Both the position numbers and the translations under genes were made by a program. Positions 16,817-25,484 of a stretch of DNA of 64,000 nt are shown here, in pieces (position 1 is the first letter of the stretch; the number at the start of each line of letters is the position of its first letter). Source of the stretch: Gemmatimonadota bacterium (lineage in GTDB: Bacteria; Gemmatimonadota; Gemmatimonadetes; Gemmatimonadales; Gemmatimonadaceae); contig JADJAD010000007.1 of NCBI GenBank assembly GCA_016704465.1, positions 310,001-374,000 of the forward strand, written 5' to 3'. Below the pieces are notes generated by a model, which made no database searches, was not told the origin of the DNA, and saw nothing but the letters and a program-made list of their open reading frames with translations.

Positions 16817-18454
16817 ATGACGACTCGACGTGATTTTCTGAAGACCGGCAGCGTGGCCGCCGGGGCCGTCGCCCTCTCCAGCTCCCTTCCCGGCGCGCTG
16901 CACGGCACCGAGGCCATGGTCCCGCGCGTGCGCCATGTGGCCACCGCGCCAGAGATGGACGCCGTGGTGAAGGAGCTGCTCATGGAAGCGCTCAACGCGG
17001 CCAAGCTCGCCGGCGCCAGCTACGCCGACGCCCGCATCGGGCGCTACCTGCAGAATTTCGTGGTTACGCGCGAGCAGCAGATCATCAACGTGGTCGACAC
17101 CGATTCCATCGGCATCGGGGTCCGGGCGCTGGTCGACGGCACGTGGGGCTTCGCCGCGTCGCGCGACCTGACCAAGGCCGGTGTGGCCGCGGCGGCACGC
17201 GAGGCGGCGGCCATCGCCAAGGCGAACGGCGTGGCTCGTGATCGACGCATCACCCTCGCGCCAGCACCGGCGGTCCCCAACGCGAGCTGGAAGAATGCCT
17301 ACGAGATCGATCCGTGGACGATCCCGGTGGAGGAGAAGGCGGACCTGCTGATCCGGAGCAACGCGGCCGGACTGAAGGCGGCCAACGTGAAGTACGTCTT
17401 CAGCGCCCTGTTCTTCCGCAAGCAGGAGCGCAACTACGCCAACACCGACGGCTCGGTCATCGCCCAGACGATCGTGCAGACGGCGATCCAGCAGCAGTTC
17501 ACGGCCGTCAGCCCCGACTTCTCCGACTTCCAGAATCGCGGCAACACGATCCAGCCGGTGGGGCGTGGGTGGGAGTGGGTGCTGCAGAAGCAGCTGGCGG
17601 AGAACGCGGTCGCCTGGGGCGAGGAGGCGAGCGCGAAGCTCAAGGCCAAGCCGGTGGAAGTCGGGCGCTACGACCTGGTGCTGCATCCGTCGCACCTTTG
17701 GCTCACGATCCACGAGTCCATCGCCCACCCCACGGAGCTGGACCGTGCCATGGGCTACGAAGCCAACTACGCCGGCACGTCGTTCGTCGCCCCGCCGGCC
17801 GACTTCCTCGGCAAGTTCACGTACGGCCCGGCATTCATGAACGTCCAGGGGGACCGCTCGCAGCCCGGGGCGCTGGCCACCGTCGGCTATGATGATGAAG
17901 GCGTTGCGCCTGACGAGTTCCTCATCGTGAAGGAGGGCAAGGTCAACGACTACCAGACCACCCGCGAGCAGGCGAGCTGGCTCGACTGGTGGTACAAGTC
18001 GCAGGGCAAGGCAGTGCGCTCGCACGGCTGCTCGTACGCCGACAACTGGAGTTCGGTGCAGTTCCAGCGCATGCCGAACGTCTCCCTGATGCCTGGGGAG
18101 AAGGAGCAGAGCTACGAGGACCTCATCGCCGCGACCGACCGCGGGATTGCCATTGTCGGCGATGGCTCGTTCTCGATTGACCAGCAGCGCTACAACGCGC
18201 AGTTCGGCGGGCAGCTGTTCTACGAGATTCGCGGGGGCAAGATCGTCGGGATGCTCAAGGACGTCGCCTACCAGATCCGCACGCCGGAGTTCTGGAACTC
18301 GATGGACATGATCGGCGGCAAGCAATCCTACGAAGTGTGGGGGTCGTTCTTCGACGGAAAGGGTCAGCCGGGACAGGTGAACGCCGTGAGCCATGGCTCG
18401 GTCCCGGCGCGCTTCCGCAACGTCAACGTCATCAACACCGGCCGTACGGCGTAA
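16817..18454 (+). CDS. tldD: TldD-family metalloprotease with Tat signal
   Basis: 545 residues. The Tat signal is clear (TTRRDFLKTGSVAAGAVALS). The metal site is the TldD motif HESIAH (H299, E300, H304) in LTIHESIAHPTELDR. TldD and TldE/PmbA form a heterodimer that cleaves small unfolded peptides. Cytoplasmic in the best-studied cases, this copy should be exported. The partner gene follows 28 bases downstream. The region between this gene and the divergent helicase (16549-16816) should contain both promoters. Confidence 0.92.
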   Translation: MTTRRDFLKTGSVAAGAVALSSSLPGALHGTEAMVPRVRHVATAPEMDAVVKELLMEALNAAKLAGASYADARIGRYLQNFVVTREQQIINVVDTDSIGIGVRALVDGTWGFAASRDLTKAGVAAAAREAAAIAKANGVARDRRITLAPAPAVPNASWKNAYEIDPWTIPVEEKADLLIRSNAAGLKAANVKYVFSALFFRKQERNYANTDGSVIAQTIVQTAIQQQFTAVSPDFSDFQNRGNTIQPVGRGWEWVLQKQLAENAVAWGEEASAKLKAKPVEVGRYDLVLHPSHLWLTIHESIAHPTELDRAMGYEANYAGTSFVAPPADFLGKFTYGPAFMNVQGDRSQPGALATVGYDDEGVAPDEFLIVKEGKVNDYQTTREQASWLDWWYKSQGKAVRSHGCSYADNWSSVQFQRMPNVSLMPGEKEQSYEDLIAATDRGIAIVGDGSFSIDQQRYNAQFGGQLFYEIRGGKIVGMLKDVAYQIRTPEFWNSMDMIGGKQSYEVWGSFFDGKGQPGQVNAVSHGSVPARFRNVNVINTGRTA

Positions 18455-18482
18455 CCCACCGCGACCCTCAGGGATCTCTCTC

Positions 18483-19898
18483 ATGCCACGCGACAACATC
18501 ACCGACGTCCTGAGCGCCCCGGCCCGCCTCTACCACCCCGGCGGCAGCGCGCTCCCCAACGACTCCATCCTCTCGCGCGACGACGCCCAGGCGTTGATCG
18601 AGCGCATCAAGCAGTTCTCCCGAGCCGATGCCGTGGAGGTGCAGATCTTCGGCGGCTACGCCACCAACGTGCGCTTTGCCGACAACCAGATGTCCACCGC
18701 CGGCGGCGTGGGCGACTTCCAGGTCGGCGTGCAGAGTTACTTCGGCGCCAAGCACGCGGTGGTCACCACCAACGAGCTGACCGACGAGGCACTGCGCCGT
18801 GCGGTGGAAAAGTCCGAGACGCTCGCCCGACTTGCGCCTGACGATCCCGAATCCATGCCGCAGCTGCCGCCGCAGCAATACCAGCCGGTCGAGGCCTACT
18901 TTCCCTCGGTGGCCGACATGAGCGCCGAGGCGCGGGCGCGCATCGCGCTCACCGCCCTGGAACCATGCCGCAGCGCCGGCGACCTGACCGCCGCCGGCTT
19001 CCTGCAGAACAATGCCTTCTTCACCGCGTTCGGCAGCAGTACCGGTTTGTTCGCCTATCACCGCGGCACGAGTTCGAACTACACCGTGACGGTGCGTACG
19101 ACAGACGGCACCGGTTCGGGCTGGGGGGGCGCCGAGCATAACGACGCCGGCCAGGTCGACTTCGCGGCGGTGAGCCGGCGGGCAATCGAGAAGGCGCGCG
19201 CCTCGCAGAAGCCGGTCGCGATCGAGCCGGGGCGCTACACCGTGATCATGGAGCCGCAGGCCGTGGGCGACCTGTGCCAGCTCATCGGCTTCTACGCCGA
19301 CGCGCGGGCCACCGACGAGGGGCGCTCGCCCTTCGTGAAGCAGGGCGGGGGAACCAAGGTCGGCGAGAAGATCGTCGACGAGCGCATCAACCTCTACGCC
19401 GACCCCTTCGACCCCATGGTGCGTGCGCAGCCCTTCGACGGCGACGGGCTCCCCCTCGGCCGGCAGGAGTTCGTCAGGAACGGCGTGCTCGAGACACTCT
19501 ACTACTCACGGTTCTGGGCCAAGAAGAAGGGCGTGCAGCCGACGGGGGCTCCGACGTCGTTCCTCATGCGCGGCGGCAGCGCGTCGGTGGAGGACATGAT
19601 CAAGTCCACGCCACGCGGCATTCTCGTCACCCGGCTCTGGTACCTGCGCGAGGTCGATCCGCGCACGATCCTGTACACCGGGCTCACCCGCGACGGCACC
19701 TTCCTGATCGAGAACGGCAAGGTCAGCAGGGCGGTGAAGAACTTCCGCTTCAACGACTCGCCCCTGTTCATGCTGAACAACCTGGAGACGCTGGGGCGAC
19801 CGGAACGGCTGGCGGGGACGGAGGCAGGAGGGGCGGTGGTGGTGCCGGCGATCAAGGTGCGAGACTTCAACTTCACCTCGCTCTCCGACGCGATCTAG
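18483..19898 (+). CDS. PmbA/TldE-family partner of TldD
   Basis: 471 residues of the PmbA/TldD fold (ADAVEVQIFGGYATNVRFADNQMSTAGG near the N-terminus; TLYYSRFWAKKKG, PTSFLMRGG and GLTRDGTFLIENGKV near the C-terminus). It lacks the HExxxH site, as TldE does, and no signal peptide is visible. The ATG at 18483 follows the TldD stop closely, so the pair is co-transcribed. If the heterodimer forms, it would have to travel through Tat on the TldD signal. Confidence 0.9.
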   Translation: MPRDNITDVLSAPARLYHPGGSALPNDSILSRDDAQALIERIKQFSRADAVEVQIFGGYATNVRFADNQMSTAGGVGDFQVGVQSYFGAKHAVVTTNELTDEALRRAVEKSETLARLAPDDPESMPQLPPQQYQPVEAYFPSVADMSAEARARIALTALEPCRSAGDLTAAGFLQNNAFFTAFGSSTGLFAYHRGTSSNYTVTVRTTDGTGSGWGGAEHNDAGQVDFAAVSRRAIEKARASQKPVAIEPGRYTVIMEPQAVGDLCQLIGFYADARATDEGRSPFVKQGGGTKVGEKIVDERINLYADPFDPMVRAQPFDGDGLPLGRQEFVRNGVLETLYYSRFWAKKKGVQPTGAPTSFLMRGGSASVEDMIKSTPRGILVTRLWYLREVDPRTILYTGLTRDGTFLIENGKVSRAVKNFRFNDSPLFMLNNLETLGRPERLAGTEAGGAVVVPAIKVRDFNFTSLSDAI

Positions 19899-19951
19899 CA
19901 GGGCGTGCCAGGAGCGCGTACCAGGAGCGCGTAACGGACGTCGCGCGCCGC

Positions 19952-20164
19952 CTACTCGTCGCGCGCCGCCGACCACATCGGGATCTTGTCGGTCAGGCGA
20001 ACACCCAGCCGCTCCAGGTCCTTGAGGGAGACGAGCGCAGCCACGTCCTTGCCATGTCGCTGGAGAACGATCCGCGCGCCGCCGTAGGCGACCTCGTTGA
20101 CCAGTTCGGACAGCTCCTCGCGCGCGTCGGACGTGGCGATTCTCGCCAGGCGTTCGGTCTTCAT
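19952..20164 (-). CDS. Phd/YefM-type antitoxin, no toxin partner
   Basis: 70 residues with the Phd/YefM DNA-binding fold: ATSDAREELSELVNEVAYGGARIVLQRHGKDVAALVSLKDLERL. In most such modules the toxin gene follows directly; here the next sequence is the 3' end of the opposite-strand PmbA gene, so the antitoxin is an orphan. The start at 20164 gives the usual family N-terminus (MKTERLARIATSDAREELSE). A perfect 12-bp inverted repeat lies 67-98 bases upstream (20231-20262) and is a likely autoregulatory operator. It may be a free-standing regulator or a relic. Confidence 0.85.
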   Translation of the reverse strand: MKTERLARIATSDAREELSELVNEVAYGGARIVLQRHGKDVAALVSLKDLERLGVRLTDKIPMWSAARDE

Positions 20165-20230
20165 GTGAGTGTCGGAAGGCGTGCCGGCCACGCTGCCACG
20201 ATTGGCAACCGGGCCCAGATACCATGCGAA

Positions 20231-20262
20231 AGCCATTCGCGAATCGTGCGTCGCGAATGGCT
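20231..20262. promoter_or_regulatory. Perfect 12-bp inverted repeat upstream of the Phd antitoxin gene
   Basis: AGCCATTCGCGA (20231-20242) and TCGCGAATGGCT (20251-20262) are exact inverse complements around an 8-base spacer, putting the arm centres 20 bp (about two helical turns) apart, as expected for a dimer-of-dimers repressor site. In RNA it would form a strong leader hairpin. A TTGACA (minus strand, 20297-20292) and a TATGTC (20271-20266) flank it, though 20 bp apart. Confidence 0.65.
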
Positions 20263-20282
20263 GCCGACATAGTCGGTGAAAT

Positions 20283-20297
20283 TGTACAAATTGTCAA
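20283..20297. repeat. 15-bp AT-rich motif, copy 1
   Basis: TGTACAAATTGTCAA. It matches 14 of 15 bases of the motif at 21411-21425 in the same orientation, and includes the palindrome TTGTACAA (20282-20289). It lies upstream of the Phd antitoxin gene and may be a shared regulator site. Confidence 0.5.
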
Positions 20298-20428
20298 TGC
20301 AGGGGCGTGCCAGCGAGCCTTCGCCGGCCTCGGGGACCCCAGATGCGAGCAGGGGACCTCCGGCGAGGTGCGGAACGCGCGGGCCGACCCGCGTGGAGCT
20401 GGGGCCGGTCCGTGTGTGCCGCATCAGG

Positions 20429-20938
20429 TTACGACTTGGCAACCGGCGTCGCCACGACGAACAGTCGCGTCGCGTCGAACATGGGATCCGCGTACAGTTG
20501 CGGCAACGCCTGCTCCGTCACCGGCTTTCCGCTGATCGCGCTGAAAACCTGTCGCTCGAAGTCACGCGTCACGACCTCGGAGGTCAGCAGCGGAAGCGCC
20601 TTCAGCATGTCGGGCTTGAGGTTCGCCAGCATGATGCGCTTGTGTGCAAGCTCCAGCGTGCCGACTCCAATCGGGAGCAGCATGTGGCCCTTGCGATCGC
20701 TCGGCGTCACGGCGAGGTACCGTGGCTTGTGGTCGTTGGTGTCGAGCATGATGCGGTCCACGGTGCCGACCACGGCGCCGGTGGAGTTGACCACATCCCA
20801 GCCGCGCACATCGACCATCGGCGGCGTGATGTTGAACGCCTTCACATCCTTACCCGACACCAGCGTGGAGGCGGTGACGTTCGAGGTGGTCGACGTGGCG
20901 GTCGTGGCGGTGTCTGTCTTGTTTGTGGTATTGGTCAT
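20429..20938 (-). CDS. PRC-barrel domain protein
   Basis: 169 residues. After a Thr-rich N-terminus, residues about 45-110 form a PRC-barrel (VDVRGWDVVNSTGAVVGTVDRIMLD, RYLAVTPSDRKGHMLLPIGVGTLE). The C-terminal part (residues about 115-165) resembles the tail of stress-associated PRC-barrel proteins related to DUF2382/YsnF but lacks a second recognisable domain. The ATG at 20938 has an AGGAG box 11 bases upstream. No signal peptide is visible. A general-stress or membrane-associated role is plausible but unproven. Confidence 0.85.
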   Translation of the reverse strand: MTNTTNKTDTATTATSTTSNVTASTLVSGKDVKAFNITPPMVDVRGWDVVNSTGAVVGTVDRIMLDTNDHKPRYLAVTPSDRKGHMLLPIGVGTLELAHKRIMLANLKPDMLKALPLLTSEVVTRDFERQVFSAISGKPVTEQALPQLYADPMFDATRLFVVATPVAKS

Positions 20939-21456
20939 GCGGTCGGTAACTCCTGGTCTCAAGAACAAGTGGAACGCCTGGGCACGGTCATGCGGCGACC
21001 GCCAGGTATTCATATCAGTCGGGCCATCGCCAGTGCTGCGATAGCGTATCGCGTCCATCCGGTACTCATGAGGGTCTGGATCCCGCGCGGCTCGTGCCTC
21101 GTCTGGCACGTCAGGCCAGTGAAAAGGTCCGGCGTGCGCCGGCCGCGCTCCTGTGCGCTTGAAGTGGTTTCGCGACCCGTCGTGCAACCACCTGTAGCCA
21201 TGTGGGTCGCCGGGATACACACTTCCTGCGGCGCACATCCGCGCATCACGAATGTCGCGTGCATCGGACGACGATGGCGAACCATGGCCTCGGACCGATG
21301 GGCAACCGGTACGGGTGGGTACGGCGCGGGTCCGAAACGCTGGGCCTGTGCGTTACACCGGTCTACGAAGTGCTCGGTGTGCACGGGCGATGCGTGTAAT
21401 ATATACAAAATGTACAATTTGTCAACCGTCCGGCTTGCATCCCCGAGGAGAGCACG
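20939..21456. other. Long intergenic region upstream of PRC-barrel and MscS genes
   Basis: 518 bases between divergent genes. The short open frames are rich in Arg, His and Cys and look random. The only clear signal is the AT-rich block at 21397-21425, about 30 bases from the MscS start but about 460 bases from the PRC-barrel start. A transcript fired from its minus-strand promoter would have a long leader or encode a small RNA. Confidence 0.5.
21398..21425 (-). promoter_or_regulatory. Putative minus-strand promoter overlapping AT-rich motif copy 2
   Basis: On the minus strand TTGACA (21425-21420) and TATATT (21403-21398) are 16 bp apart. The -35 is part of TGTACAATTTGTCAA (21411-21425), a 14/15 match to the motif at 20283-20297. 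On the + strand this block sits just before the AGGAG box (21446-21450) of the MscS gene. Confidence 0.55.
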
Positions 21457-22377
21457 ATGAGCCAGCTGCTGCAGTTGCTCGATAGCATGGGTCGGGACCG
21501 ATGGGCGCGGGTGGTCATCGCCCTGCTGTTGTGTGCGGTCACCGTTCGCCTCGTCCGCACGATGGTCCTGCGGCAAATGGACGACCCCGACGCGCGCTAC
21601 CGCGCCAGCAAGGTCATCGGGCGGGTGGGATGGGTGGCCGCGGTCCTGCTCGTCGTGTCATCGTTCGCCGGATCGCTCTCGGGGATGTTCGCCTCGCTGA
21701 GCATCATCGGCGCCGGGATTGCCTTCGCGCTGCAGGAAGTCATCGCCAGCGCCGCAGGGCGCATGGCGATGATGAGCGGGCGCTTCTACCGCATTGGGGA
21801 CCGGGTGCAGCTCGGCGGCATCAAGGGCGACGTCATCGACGTCGGCATCCTGCGCACGACCATCATGGAGATCGGCGACTGGGTGAAGGGCGACCTGTAC
21901 ACGGGTCGCGTGGTGCGCGTGGCCAACAGCTTCGTGTTCAAGGAACCGGTCTACAACTACTCCGGGGACTTCGGGTTCCTGTGGGATGAGATCACGCTCC
22001 CGGTGACCTACGGCGTGAGCCACACCCTGGCGCGCGCCATGCTCACGCGGGTGGTCCAGGAAGTCGTGGGCGAGCATGTGGCACCCGCCGCCAAGGAGTG
22101 GCGGGAGATGCTGGCCCGATTTCGCGTCGAGGATGCGCGACTCGAACCGATGGTGTCGCTCGTGCTCAATGACAACTGGATGGAGTTCACCGCGCGCTAC
22201 GTCGTCCCCTTCGACCGCCGGCGCACGGTCAAGGACCGCCTCTTTACCCGCATCATGGACGAGGTCGATGCCTCGGGCGGGGCATTGCAGCTGGCGTCGG
22301 CCACGTCGGCGATCGTGGCGGTGCCGCGACTCGAGGTTCGGCTCATCGACGGCAAGGGGGAGCCGTCGGCAAGCTGA
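21457..22377 (+). CDS. MscS-family mechanosensitive channel protein
   Basis: 306 residues. Two or three N-terminal transmembrane helices are followed by the pore-lining helix and beta domain (GIAFALQEVIASAAGRMAMM, FYRIGDRVQLGGIKGDVIDVGILRTTI), and then a C-terminal alpha/beta domain. The typical MscS sequence order is clear though the TM3 Gly/Ala pattern is loose. An AGGAG box lies six bases before the ATG. Likely an inner-membrane channel opening under hypo-osmotic stress; this is the shortest-topology MscS relative of three in the window. Confidence 0.9.
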   Translation: MSQLLQLLDSMGRDRWARVVIALLLCAVTVRLVRTMVLRQMDDPDARYRASKVIGRVGWVAAVLLVVSSFAGSLSGMFASLSIIGAGIAFALQEVIASAAGRMAMMSGRFYRIGDRVQLGGIKGDVIDVGILRTTIMEIGDWVKGDLYTGRVVRVANSFVFKEPVYNYSGDFGFLWDEITLPVTYGVSHTLARAMLTRVVQEVVGEHVAPAAKEWREMLARFRVEDARLEPMVSLVLNDNWMEFTARYVVPFDRRRTVKDRLFTRIMDEVDASGGALQLASATSAIVAVPRLEVRLIDGKGEPSAS

Positions 22378-22386
22378 CGCGCCGCC

Positions 22387-23646
22387 CTAACGCGTCGTTG
22401 CCCGCGCCCGCACGCGGACCGTGTCGGCGACGCCGTCGACCACGACGAGCAGTTCCTGATCGCCCACCGCGCCGAGGGTCCAGACGCGCGGCGTGGCGTT
22501 CCCCTGGTCGTCCGTCACCAGTTCCTGCGGCTGCACCAACGCGTCGGCAGGCGTCGTGGCGAAGCGCACGCGCACGGCCGGGACGGGATTCCCGAAGCGG
22601 TCGGTCACACGGACTACCGGCGGGCGGGGTACCGCCGTCGCGGTGCGCGCGCGCTGTCCGTCGCCCGACACGAGCTGCAGCGCGACCGGCGGCCCGCTGA
22701 TCGTCCGGATGCTGACCTGGAACGTCGTGTCGTGTGCCTCGAACGCGCGCACCTGCAGGGCATTCGTCCCCGCCTTGGTGCCGGTTCGGCACCGAGTGAC
22801 CGCGAGCCCGGTGGAGTCGCTTTCGACGCGCGGGGGGGCCACGTCACCACCACCGGTCGCCACGTTGAACGCGAAGACGGTCGACTGGACGCCGTTGCCG
22901 AAGGAATCCTGCGAACGCATCCGTATGGTGACGGTGTCGCCCGCCACGGTGCGGCGCCCGACTGGGTCAACGTCGACCACACGCGCCATGCTCCCGGGAC
23001 GCGCGCTCGCCTCGACCGTGGCCGACGCCGCGCTGAGCGAATCGGCCGAGACGGTAAGGAACTGCGTGCCGGCGAGCGGACCGAGCGTCCACCGCGCGCG
23101 CGCAGTGCCGGTGGCATCCGTGGTTGCCACCGTCGGCGCGGACTCCCCGCCCGACTCGGCCGTGAAGCGCACGGCAGATCGCGACACCGCGTTGCCGTAG
23201 GCGTCGCGCACCGTGACGACGAGCGGCTCCGCAAGCGTCGCCCCCGCCAGCCCCGTCTGAAGCGCCCCACCCGCCACATCGACGACCGCCGGGTAGCCAG
23301 CCGCGACCGTGACGGGAACCTGCACGCGGAGCGCTCCGCTAACGACAGTGACCGAATCGCGCCCCGCGGCCCCGGTGGCGGAGATCAGCCCCTGGTGGGA
23401 GATGCGCACGATGCTCGTCGACTCGGCGACAAAGAGGAGCGGCGCACCACCTATCGCTGCTCCCGTCGGACCGTTGACCTGCGCGGTCAGCTGCACTGCC
23501 TCACCAGCGCGAAGCGTCACCGTTGCCGGGCGCACCACCAGCCCGGTACCGCCCCCAGCAGCGCGTCCATCCTCGTTCGAACCGCAGGCGCCAAGGGGCG
23601 CGACACACAGAATGAGCAGGGCGGCACGTCGCGTCAGCATTGGCAT
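22387..23646 (-). CDS. Lipoprotein with Ig-like (invasin/BIG-type) repeats
   Basis: About 419 residues. The signal peptide ends in a lipobox, APLGAC (C21), and a short G-rich linker follows. The rest is a chain of Ig-like beta domains, recognisable by repeated DAYGNAVSRSAVRF, DSFGNGVQSTVFAF and DRFGNPVPAVRVRF signatures at about 90-100 residue spacing, each ending in a G-T..L.V strand. This arrangement serves surface structure or adhesion in other bacteria. The start could be 23640, 23646 or 23676. Its 3' end nearly abuts the convergent MscS gene. Confidence 0.8.
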   Translation of the reverse strand: MPMLTRRAALLILCVAPLGACGSNEDGRAAGGGTGLVVRPATVTLRAGEAVQLTAQVNGPTGAAIGGAPLLFVAESTSIVRISHQGLISATGAAGRDSVTVVSGALRVQVPVTVAAGYPAVVDVAGGALQTGLAGATLAEPLVVTVRDAYGNAVSRSAVRFTAESGGESAPTVATTDATGTARARWTLGPLAGTQFLTVSADSLSAASATVEASARPGSMARVVDVDPVGRRTVAGDTVTIRMRSQDSFGNGVQSTVFAFNVATGGGDVAPPRVESDSTGLAVTRCRTGTKAGTNALQVRAFEAHDTTFQVSIRTISGPPVALQLVSGDGQRARTATAVPRPPVVRVTDRFGNPVPAVRVRFATTPADALVQPQELVTDDQGNATPRVWTLGAVGDQELLVVVDGVADTVRVRARATTR

Positions 23647-23710
23647 GAGCGCCAATCTGGTCGTCGCGAACGCCATTGACAATCGCTTGTTCGGGTATTG
23701 CGTTGTACGC

Positions 23711-25390
23711 GTGACCAAACTTACCAGACGAATCGTTGCCCTCTGTTGGTCCCTCGGTGCCATCGGGCTCATGCCTGTGGGCGCAGCCGCACAAGCGCAG
23801 ACCGAGGAGTCGCTGACGCAGGCGAGGGCCTCGGTCGTGCGGTTTCGTGGGCAGGATCTCTTCGAGGTTCGCGCCCCCATGGGGAAGCTGACGCCGCCGG
23901 AGCGCGCGCGCGCCATCGAGGAGCGGCTTGGCATCGTGGCCAGCGGGTCGGCCGACGCGCTCGACGCAATCCAGGTGATTGAGCGGGAGCGCACGAGCGA
24001 CTTGCTGGCCGGCGAGCAGTTGGTGCTCTCGGTGACCGATGTCGACGCCGCACCGCTGGGCCGAACGCGCCAACAGCTCGCCGCCGACTATGCCGTCGAA
24101 TTCGAGCGCGTGATGCGCAAGGAGTTCAGCGGACGCAGCCTGCGCGGCGTCACCACGGCGTTGGTGCTGACGGCCGTTGCGACGCTGCTCTTCGTGATCG
24201 CGTGGCGTGCACTCTCGGGATTCTTCCGTCGCATCGCCCGACTTGTGCGGTCCTGGGAGGGCACGCGCATCACGGCCGTTCATATCAAGGGTGTCGAGTT
24301 CGTCTCGGCCACACGCATGACGCTGTTGGCGGCGCGCGCGGTCGAGATGTTGCGCTGGCTCCTGATCCTGATTGCCGCCGTCATCTTCCTCGAGACCGTG
24401 CTCGGCTTCTTTCCGTGGACGCGCGCCGCCGCGGTCGAGTTCCGGGCGTACCTGTGGAGCGCGCTCTCCAAGGTGGTCTCGGCCACGGTCCAGTACCTCC
24501 CAAACCTTGTCTACATCACCCTGATCGTGGTGGTGGTGCGCGTCGTCCTGCAGGGAGTGGCGCTGGTCTTCGAGTCGCTCAAGAAGGGTGACCTTTCACT
24601 TGGCGGCTTTCATTCGGAGTGGGCCGAGCCGACGTCGAAGATCGTCCGCATCCTGATCATCGCCTTCTCGGTGGTCTTGGTCTTCCCCTACCTCCCGGGC
24701 GCCAACTCGCCTGCCTTTCAGGGGGTCTCGATCTTTCTCGGCGTTCTCGTGTCGTTCGGGTCGACGTCGGCGGTGTCGAACGTGGTGGCCGGCATCGTGA
24801 TGACGTACATGATCCCCTTCCGGCACGGGGACCGGGTCAAGGTGGGCGACACCGTCGGCGACATCGTGGAGATGAACCTGCTGGTGGTGCGCGTGCGCAC
24901 GATCAAGAACGTCGACGTGACGATCCCGAACGCCGCGGTGCTCGGGGGACACATCATCAACTACTCAGCGAGAGCGCGCGACGAGGGGTTGATCCTGCAT
25001 TCGACCGTGACCATCGGCTACGACGTGCCGTGGCGCACGGTGCATCAGCTGTTGACGACTGCCGCGTCCCAGACCACCGGCATCGCCGCCACGCCGCCCC
25101 CGTTCGTGCTGCAAACGTCGCTGGACGACTTCTACGTGAGCTACCAGATCAACGCCTACACCGACCAGGCGAACCGGATGGCGGCGCTCTACGGCGAGCT
25201 GCACCAGAACATCCAGGATGGCTTCGCGGTGGCCGGCGTCGAGATCATGTCGCCGCACTATCGAGCGGTGCGCGACGGTGGGATGGTGACGCTTCCGTCC
25301 GATACGCTGCCGGCAGGGTACGTGTCGCCGCCGATTCGGGTGTCGATGGTGCCGGAGACGGCGACAGCGGCGCCCGCATCCGAAGGCTGA
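23711..25390 (+). CDS. MscS-family mechanosensitive channel with periplasmic N-terminal domain
   Basis: About 559 residues from the GTG at 23711, which gives a good signal peptide (VALCWSLGAIGLMPVGAAAQ). An ATG at 23645 is also in frame. After an exported domain of about 120 residues come at least four transmembrane helices and a canonical MscS core: FQGVSIFLGVLVSFGSTSAVSNVVAGIVMTYMIPF (TM3) then RHGDRVKVGDTVGDIVEMNLLVVRVRTIKNVDVTIPNA. This is the large MscK/YbiO-like class. It is divergent from the Ig-like lipoprotein gene. Confidence 0.88.
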   Translation: MTKLTRRIVALCWSLGAIGLMPVGAAAQAQTEESLTQARASVVRFRGQDLFEVRAPMGKLTPPERARAIEERLGIVASGSADALDAIQVIERERTSDLLAGEQLVLSVTDVDAAPLGRTRQQLAADYAVEFERVMRKEFSGRSLRGVTTALVLTAVATLLFVIAWRALSGFFRRIARLVRSWEGTRITAVHIKGVEFVSATRMTLLAARAVEMLRWLLILIAAVIFLETVLGFFPWTRAAAVEFRAYLWSALSKVVSATVQYLPNLVYITLIVVVVRVVLQGVALVFESLKKGDLSLGGFHSEWAEPTSKIVRILIIAFSVVLVFPYLPGANSPAFQGVSIFLGVLVSFGSTSAVSNVVAGIVMTYMIPFRHGDRVKVGDTVGDIVEMNLLVVRVRTIKNVDVTIPNAAVLGGHIINYSARARDEGLILHSTVTIGYDVPWRTVHQLLTTAASQTTGIAATPPPFVLQTSLDDFYVSYQINAYTDQANRMAALYGELHQNIQDGFAVAGVEIMSPHYRAVRDGGMVTLPSDTLPAGYVSPPIRVSMVPETATAAPASEG

Positions 25391-25442
25391 GACGATGAAA
25401 GCATCGGTGCACGTTCCGGAACACGACACGATATAACTAACT

Positions 25443-25478
25443 GTCAGTCTTGACTGACCGTACTGACGATGTTATCGT
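25443..25478 (+). promoter_or_regulatory. Promoter with inverted-repeat operator for the efflux regulator
   Basis: A perfect inverted repeat GTCAGTC-TT-GACTGAC (25443-25458) overlaps the -35 box TTGACT (25450-25455). TATCGT (25473-25478) lies 17 bp further on as the -10. The expected transcription start, about seven bases after the -10, coincides with the ATG at 25485. The dyad is the natural binding site for the MarR/GbsR-type protein encoded immediately downstream. Confidence 0.7.
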
Positions 25479-25484
25479 TCGTGT

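Noticed and set aside
21010..21576. Reverse-strand open frame upstream of the PRC-barrel gene as a possible small gene.
   Set aside because: Scattered Cys, His and Arg, no domain, and it overlaps the 5' end of the MscS gene. An AT-rich promoter points through it, so a small product cannot be fully excluded.
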